From: Aureimonas phyllosphaerae
GTDB lineage: Bacteria; Pseudomonadota; Alphaproteobacteria; Rhizobiales; Rhizobiaceae
DNA: 64,000 bases
Reading direction: 5' to 3'
NCBI RefSeq assembly: GCF_900113065.1
Contig: NZ_FOOA01000016.1
Span: forward strand, 47,109-111,108
Part shown: positions 60,050 through 64,000 of the stretch, piece by piece
Layout of the letters: the number at the start of each line of letters is the position of its first letter
Numbering within the stretch: the first letter of the stretch is position 1
Notes under the pieces: generated by a model
Database searches by the model: none
What the model was told of the DNA's origin: nothing
What the model saw: only the letters and a program-made list of their open reading frames with translations
Position numbers and translations under genes: made by a program

Positions 60050-61132
60050 TCAGTCGGCGCGCGTCACGGTCCAGCCGGTGCGGCGCAGCGCCTCGACGAG
60101 ACCGGTCTCGCCCGGCAGGTGGAGCGCGCCCACCGCCACGAAGCGTCCGCCCTCGCCGAGAAAGGGTTGCAGCCGCTCGGCCATCAGCCCGTTGCGGCGA
60201 TGCACGACGCGGTCCTCGAAGGCCTGCGTGACGGCGACCGACGTCGCCTCGTCGGTGCCCGAGGGGAGGGCGCGTTCGGTGGCCGGACCGATCAGGGCGA
60301 TCTGCCCGCGGAGGTAGAGGTCGATCATGGTCTCGAAGAGATCGGGCAGGCGGTCGGCGAGTTCGACGCTGGCGACGAGATTGTCGGCCTGAAGGTCGAG
60401 GGGCATCGAGGCCATCGCCTCGAGCTGCTCGGCGGCGGTCTCCAGCCCGACGAGCGGCTTGCCCGACGTCTTCGCCCGTTCGGCGATCGCGACATCGAGC
60501 ACCTTCGCGCCCGCCTCGGAACGCTGTGCCTCGCATTCGGGCATCAGGAGGCCCGCGGCGACGAACCAGGGCTGCAGCCGCGCGATCGCCGCCGCCGGCG
60601 TGCCGCGCGCTTCCAGGACGGGCACGACGCGCGCCATGCCCTCCGGCCCCACCACGTCGGCCAGCGTCCTGCCCGCCGGCAGGGTGGTGAGGTCGGCGCG
60701 CGTCAGAAGTGTCGCGCCCATGCGTGCGGGATCCAGCACATCCGTCGTCTCGATCACGACGCCCGCGGCCCCGTCGAGGGCGCGGTCGGCGGCGTCCGGC
60801 AGATCGAGGACCCGCGGGTCGGACAGGTGCATCGTGCCGAACAGGTAGGAGGGCGCGAGGCCATCGCGCTCGATCCGGAACAGGCGTCCCTCGCCGTTCG
60901 GGGTTTGCGCCGCCTCGGTCTCCAGCGCCGCCATCTCGCCCTTGGCCTCGAGGTCCGGCAGGAGGCTACGACCCACGTGGCAGGCTGGGATGCCGGAGGC
61001 CGGCGGCTCGGCGGCGTCCGCCTCCGACACGGCGGCCGCCATCAGGAGCGCGATGCACAGAAGGAGCGGAAACAGGTGCGGCAGGGCGGAAAGGATCGCC
61101 GGGAGAAGGCCGCGGGGCGGGCGTTTCGTCAT
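60050..61132 (-). CDS. TraB/GumN family protein
   Basis: A 360-aa protein with a signal peptide or membrane anchor (FPLLLCIALLMAAAVSEADA) and the TraB/GumN domain: YLFGTMHLSDPRVL near residue 93 with a putative metal-binding histidine, VIETTDVLDP near 126, GLETAAEQLEAM near 216, and FVAVGALHLPGETGL near 337. The GxxH pair at both ends is the family hallmark. Members are suspected metalloproteases of the Tiki type, acting outside the membrane; activity is unproven in most bacteria. Confidence 0.88.
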   Translation of the reverse strand: MTKRPPRGLLPAILSALPHLFPLLLCIALLMAAAVSEADAAEPPASGIPACHVGRSLLPDLEAKGEMAALETEAAQTPNGEGRLFRIERDGLAPSYLFGTMHLSDPRVLDLPDAADRALDGAAGVVIETTDVLDPARMGATLLTRADLTTLPAGRTLADVVGPEGMARVVPVLEARGTPAAAIARLQPWFVAAGLLMPECEAQRSEAGAKVLDVAIAERAKTSGKPLVGLETAAEQLEAMASMPLDLQADNLVASVELADRLPDLFETMIDLYLRGQIALIGPATERALPSGTDEATSVAVTQAFEDRVVHRRNGLMAERLQPFLGEGGRFVAVGALHLPGETGLVEALRRTGWTVTRAD

Positions 61133-61275
61133 CGAGCTTCGGTGTCCCGTGCGGGGTCGGGCGGATCGGCGGGCGCGCGGGTCTCGGCGGCCGTGACGCC
61201 GAACCGCGTCATCCTCTGACTAACGCAAGATTCCGACGAAATGCTGAAGGGCATCCATCCGTCGCGCCGCCGCCA

Positions 61276-62235
61276 TCATCCGGCGCGGGCGCGTCGGGCG
61301 CGGGGATGCGCGGTCTCGAAGGCCTGCAGGAGGCGCCCGCCGTCGACGGCCGTGTAGATCTGCGTTGAGGACAGGGAGGCGTGGCCGAGAAGGTCCTGGA
61401 TGGTGCGCAGGTCGCCGCCCTTGGCCAGCAGATGCGTCGCGAAGGAATGACGTAGCGCATGCGGCGTCGCCGAGGCGGGAAGCCCGAGAAGCCCGCGCAG
61501 CCGCGCCATCTCGGCCTGGACGATCTGTGGCCGGAGCGGCCCGCCGCGCGCGCCGCGGAACAGCGGCGTGCCGGCCGCAAGATCGAAGGGGCAGAGCCGG
61601 CGATAGGCGGCCACCGCCTCGAGGACGGCGGGCAGGAGCGGCACGAGGCGTTCTTTCCGCCCCTTGCCAAGGATCGTCATCGAGCGCGCGGTCTCGTCGG
61701 CGAGCGCATCGCCCTCCAGACCCAGCGCCTCGGAAATGCGCAGGCCGCAGCCGTAGAGGAGCGTGAGCACCGCCACGTTGCGGGCGGCGATCCAGGGGCT
61801 CGACGCCATCGCACCCGCCTCCTCGGTCACCGCCAGCGCGTCGACGACGGCCAGCGGCCGCGGCAGCGACTTCGGTTGCTTAGGCGCGCGCATCGCGGCG
61901 GGTCCCGCCGAGGAGGCAAGGCCCTCGCGCTCCAGGTGACGCACGAAGGAACGGATGCCCGACAGGATGCGGTTCAGGCTGCGCGGCCCGAGCCCCTCGC
62001 GGCGCCGCTCGGCGAGAAAGGCGCGAAGGTCGGTCGCCGATAGGGCGGCGAGGTCGCCGGGCTCGGCTGGCCGACCGTGGTAGCGCGCGAGAAAGCCGAA
62101 GAACTGGCGCACGTCCCGCTCGTAGGCTTCGATCGTCAGGCGGCCGGCGTGGCGCTCGACGCCGAGCCGGTCGAGCCAGGCGGCCTTCAGCTGGAGGAGC
62201 GGGGCGGTGGCGGAAACCAGAAGGGGTTCGGACAT
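61276..62235 (-). CDS. xerC: site-specific tyrosine recombinase XerC
   Basis: XerC resolves chromosome dimers at dif with XerD. The 319-aa protein has an N-terminal SAM-like core-binding domain (residues about 20-110) and the catalytic domain with the RKHRH-Y set: GCGLRISEALGL near residue 163, GKGRKERLVPLL near 190, HALRHSFATHLL near 263 and LGHASLSSTQIYTAVD near 286, ending with the nucleophilic tyrosine. It joins parAB and the origin genes in chromosome maintenance. Confidence 0.93.
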   Translation of the reverse strand: MSEPLLVSATAPLLQLKAAWLDRLGVERHAGRLTIEAYERDVRQFFGFLARYHGRPAEPGDLAALSATDLRAFLAERRREGLGPRSLNRILSGIRSFVRHLEREGLASSAGPAAMRAPKQPKSLPRPLAVVDALAVTEEAGAMASSPWIAARNVAVLTLLYGCGLRISEALGLEGDALADETARSMTILGKGRKERLVPLLPAVLEAVAAYRRLCPFDLAAGTPLFRGARGGPLRPQIVQAEMARLRGLLGLPASATPHALRHSFATHLLAKGGDLRTIQDLLGHASLSSTQIYTAVDGGRLLQAFETAHPRARRARAG

Positions 62236-62428
62236 GGGACGGCATCTCGCGCGGCGGACCGGAGGGAACCACCAGAACGCAGCCTGGTAAAGGTATCGTT
62301 GCGGCTGGACGAAGCCCGGCCTTCCCCCATTTCGCTGACGAGCGGTCCGGCCGATGCGCCGGAACCCGAAACGCCAAGGGATTCACCCACCCCGCATCGC
62401 GCGGCCGAGCACAAGGGAAGACTGATCC

Positions 62429-62863
62429 ATGAAACGCCATGCCACCGCCATCTGGAACGGCGCGCTCGCCGACGGTCGCGGGTCGCTGACCACGCAGTCC
62501 GGCGCCCTCGACAATCACGGCTATTCCTTCAAGGCCCGCTTCGAGGACGAGAGCGGCAAGTCGGGGACCAACCCGGAAGAGCTTCTGGCCGCGGCCCATG
62601 CCGGCTGCTTCGCCATGCAGCTCTCGCATTTCCTCGCCGAGAACGGCACGCCGGCCGACGAACTGAAGGCGCGCGCCGTGGTCGCCGTCGAGCAGGCCGA
62701 CGGCGGCTTCGAGGTGAAGTCCTCGGCGATCACGCTGGAAGCCCGCGTTCCGGGCATCGAGGACGCCAAGTTCAAGGAACTCGCCGAGAAGGCGAAGGCC
62801 GGCTGCCCGATCTCCAAGGCGCTCGGCGCCATCGAGGTCACCCTCGACGCCAAGCTGGTCTGA
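62429..62863 (+). CDS. OsmC-family hydroperoxide reductase
   Basis: A 144-aa OsmC/Ohr-type protein. Catalytic cysteines are visible in LLAAAHAGCFAMQLS near residue 55 and KAKAGCPISKAL near 122; the N-terminal strand MKRHATAIWNGALADGRGS and the glutamate region are typical of OsmC rather than Ohr. It reduces organic hydroperoxides using lipoyl-type electron donors. It is convergent with the Fur-type gene. Confidence 0.9.
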   Translation: MKRHATAIWNGALADGRGSLTTQSGALDNHGYSFKARFEDESGKSGTNPEELLAAAHAGCFAMQLSHFLAENGTPADELKARAVVAVEQADGGFEVKSSAITLEARVPGIEDAKFKELAEKAKAGCPISKALGAIEVTLDAKLV

Positions 62864-62901
62864 CACGTCGGGAGGGTCCGCCTGATGGGCGGGCTCTCCC
62901 C

Positions 62902-63348
62902 TCAATCCCGCCGGCGCTTGCGCCCGTAGAGCTCCAGCCGGTGGAAGACGATCTCGTAGCCGAGCGACCGAGCGACCTCGTCCTGCAGCGCCTCGATCCG
63001 CTCCGACGAGAACTCGATCACGTCCCCCGTGTCGAGATCGATGAGATGGTCGTGGTGCTCGCCGTCCGCCTGCTCGAAGCGCGAAGGACCATTGCCGAAG
63101 GCATGGCGGTGGATCGCGCCCTTCTCCTCGAGAAGCCGCATCGTGCGATAGACGGTGGAGAGGGAGATCGACGGGTCGACCGCCGACGCCCTGCGGAAGA
63201 TCTCGAGCGCGTCCGGGTGATCGGGATGCTCGCGCAGGATGGCGATGATGGTGCGACGCGGCCGCGTGATGCGCACGCCCGCCTCGCGCAGGAGCGTTTC
63301 ATAGTCGGGCAGCGGCTGCACGGGAGCAGGGGGGCGAGGCGTCGTCAT
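62902..63348 (-). CDS. Fur/Mur-type metal-dependent transcriptional regulator
   Basis: A 148-aa Fur-superfamily repressor. The winged helix includes [13 protein letters not shown] near residue 26 and [18 protein letters not shown] near 61, then the metal-site region [17 protein letters not shown] near 95 with the HHDHLID motif and the helix [13 protein letters not shown]. The sequence is closest to alphaproteobacterial Fur/Mur rather than Zur, Irr or PerR; in rhizobia Mur senses manganese. No C-x2-C structural zinc site is present, as in Mur. The sensed metal is not certain. Confidence 0.88.
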   Translation of the reverse strand: MTTPRPPAPVQPLPDYETLLREAGVRITRPRRTIIAILREHPDHPDALEIFRRASAVDPSISLSTVYRTMRLLEEKGAIHRHAFGNGPSRFEQADGEHHDHLIDLDTGDVIEFSSERIEALQDEVARSLGYEIVFHRLELYGRKRRRD

Positions 63349-63629
63349 GGCGCGGTGTCATAGCCGATCGAAGCTGACGGGAAAACCGCCGGCACGATCG
63401 TGATCCGTCCCGAAGGGCTAAAGGCTCCTTCGCGACGTTGGCAGAGGCAGCCCGAACAGGGATCGCACCTCCATCGGGGGATGGAACGGTGATAGATTCT
63501 CGAGGCTTCCAAGTTGGAGACACCGGCAACGACGCCCCCGGTGACGACTGTCTGACGGTCTGGCGACGATGCAAGCTGTTGTTCGGGCTTCGGATTTGCA
63601 CTTTTTCCCGAATGGTCGAATTTTTTGTA
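63349..63629. other. region between fur-type gene and the rRNA promoter
   Basis: About 280 bp upstream of the putative rRNA promoter. No gene is convincing. Its distal half becomes AT-richer (a T-rich stretch at 63621-63626), consistent with an UP-element-like region for the downstream promoter. Confidence 0.4.
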
Positions 63630-63659
63630 TTGACCGCCGCGGCGTGTGCGCCCTATAAG
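63630..63659 (+). promoter_or_regulatory. putative rRNA operon promoter
   Basis: TTGACC at 63630-63635 and TATAAG at 63654-63659, separated by 18 bp, form a near-consensus sigma-70 promoter preceded by AT-rich sequence. The downstream leader matches those before alphaproteobacterial 16S genes. Confidence 0.75.
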
Positions 63660-63665
63660 CCGCTC

Positions 63666-64000
63666 ATCGACGACGGCGGTGGCGCCGGGGCGGACGGGTT
63701 GGACGGCTGAGGCGGTCTGGTTGGTTTGCCGGGAAGTTGGGTTAGCGGTTGTGTTCTTCCGGGATATCTGGGAGGGGATGGCTGGCTGGCTCGGTTTTGC
63801 GCCTCTTGTGAGTGTCGGACGAGTTTTTTCGAGTTTGCTTCTGGCATGCTTGAAGGGTGGCTGGCCAGGTTGGTCACCCGAGCGGCGGACTTTTGTGGTT
63901 TGCCGGGTTCTTTGAGAATTGAAGAGAGAACGGAAGAAAGAGAGACGTGGACGGCGGTGTTGGTCGAGGACGGCTTGGGGCGATATCCTTTTCGCCTTGG
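63666..64000 (+). other. rRNA operon leader, 5' part
   Basis: After the promoter comes a GT-rich untranslated leader without a supported gene. Near 63908-63922 GTTCTTTGAGAATTG resembles the boxA-type antitermination segment and the sequence before rhizobial 16S rRNA, and GAAGAAAGAGAGACG precedes the window end. The 16S gene itself is expected just beyond 64000 and is not seen, so no rRNA feature is called. Confidence 0.65.

Noticed and set aside
63646..63915. An 89-codon plus-strand frame at the right edge
   Set aside because: It lies in the leader after an rRNA-type promoter, and its tryptophan/glycine/valine-rich translation reflects GT-rich leader DNA.

Overview
The window is GC-rich (roughly two-thirds G+C by eye), densely packed alphaproteobacterial chromosome. 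The gene content and order point to the Hyphomicrobiales (Rhizobiales), possibly an Aurantimonadaceae-like lineage, though the genus is not certain: maf-aroE-coaE-dnaQ facing hemE-hemJ-rho, mnmE-mnmG-rsmG-parA-parB, leuS-lptE-holA, rsmB-heparinase-purH, and an Omp19-type lipoprotein near zapE and the suc operon. It reads as an origin-proximal core region. I found no CRISPR array, prophage, transposon, defence island or biosynthetic cluster. The unusual material is in chromosome-maintenance sites and small intergenic elements.

Layout. 1-2146 (minus strand): start of dnaQ, then coaE, aroE and maf in an overlapping operon. 2147-2762: a 616-bp non-coding region that I interpret as the chromosomal replication origin. 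It holds two DnaA-box-like sites, four GANTC (CcrM) sites within 27 bp, a CtrA-like half-site pair and spaced CGCTTG repeats, and it sits exactly where gene direction diverges. 2763-13201 (plus strand): hemE, a 176-bp palindromic element, hemJ, a gluconokinase, rho, a YbaK-like deacylase, mnmE, mnmG, rsmG, parA and parB. 13208-19198 (minus): an LprI-like protein, an aldo/keto reductase, and the holA-lptE-leuS operon.

19422-31522: YggS, an AI-2E family permease, acetyl-CoA synthetase, an HD-GYP phosphodiesterase, a short transcription unit for a 25-aa peptide with an exceptionally strong ribosome-binding site, a DUF1003 membrane protein, a Cfa-type methyltransferase, a SugE-like exporter, a thermonuclease-like protein, a DUF1674 protein, HtpX, an ankyrin protein and RsmB. 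31691-48779: a heparinase II/III-like protein, small lipoproteins, DUF2189, PurH, a thioesterase, the giant NAD-glutamate dehydrogenase, PdxY, a DUF429 frame that runs without a stop into a beta-carbonic anhydrase, a DAACS symporter, an Omp19-like inhibitor lipoprotein and ZapE.

49173-59238: the sucC-sucD-sucA-sucB module, then an SDR, a secreted protein, a MAPEG protein and lpd. 59314-63348: small secreted proteins, TraB/GumN, XerC, OsmC and a Fur/Mur regulator. 63630-64000: a strong promoter and leader that should belong to an rRNA operon whose 16S gene lies just beyond the right edge.

Functionally the window joins chromosome replication and segregation (origin, ParAB, four parS sites at 10.7, 27.0, 37.7 and 56.0 kb, XerC, HolA, DnaQ), tRNA/rRNA modification (MnmE, MnmG, RsmG, RsmB), haem synthesis (HemE, HemJ), central carbon metabolism (Acs, Suc complex, Lpd, Gdh) and envelope functions. 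The best leads are the candidate origin, the parS series, the 25-aa peptide unit and leader upstream of DUF1003, the DUF429-carbonic anhydrase continuous frame, and the palindromic element after hemE.
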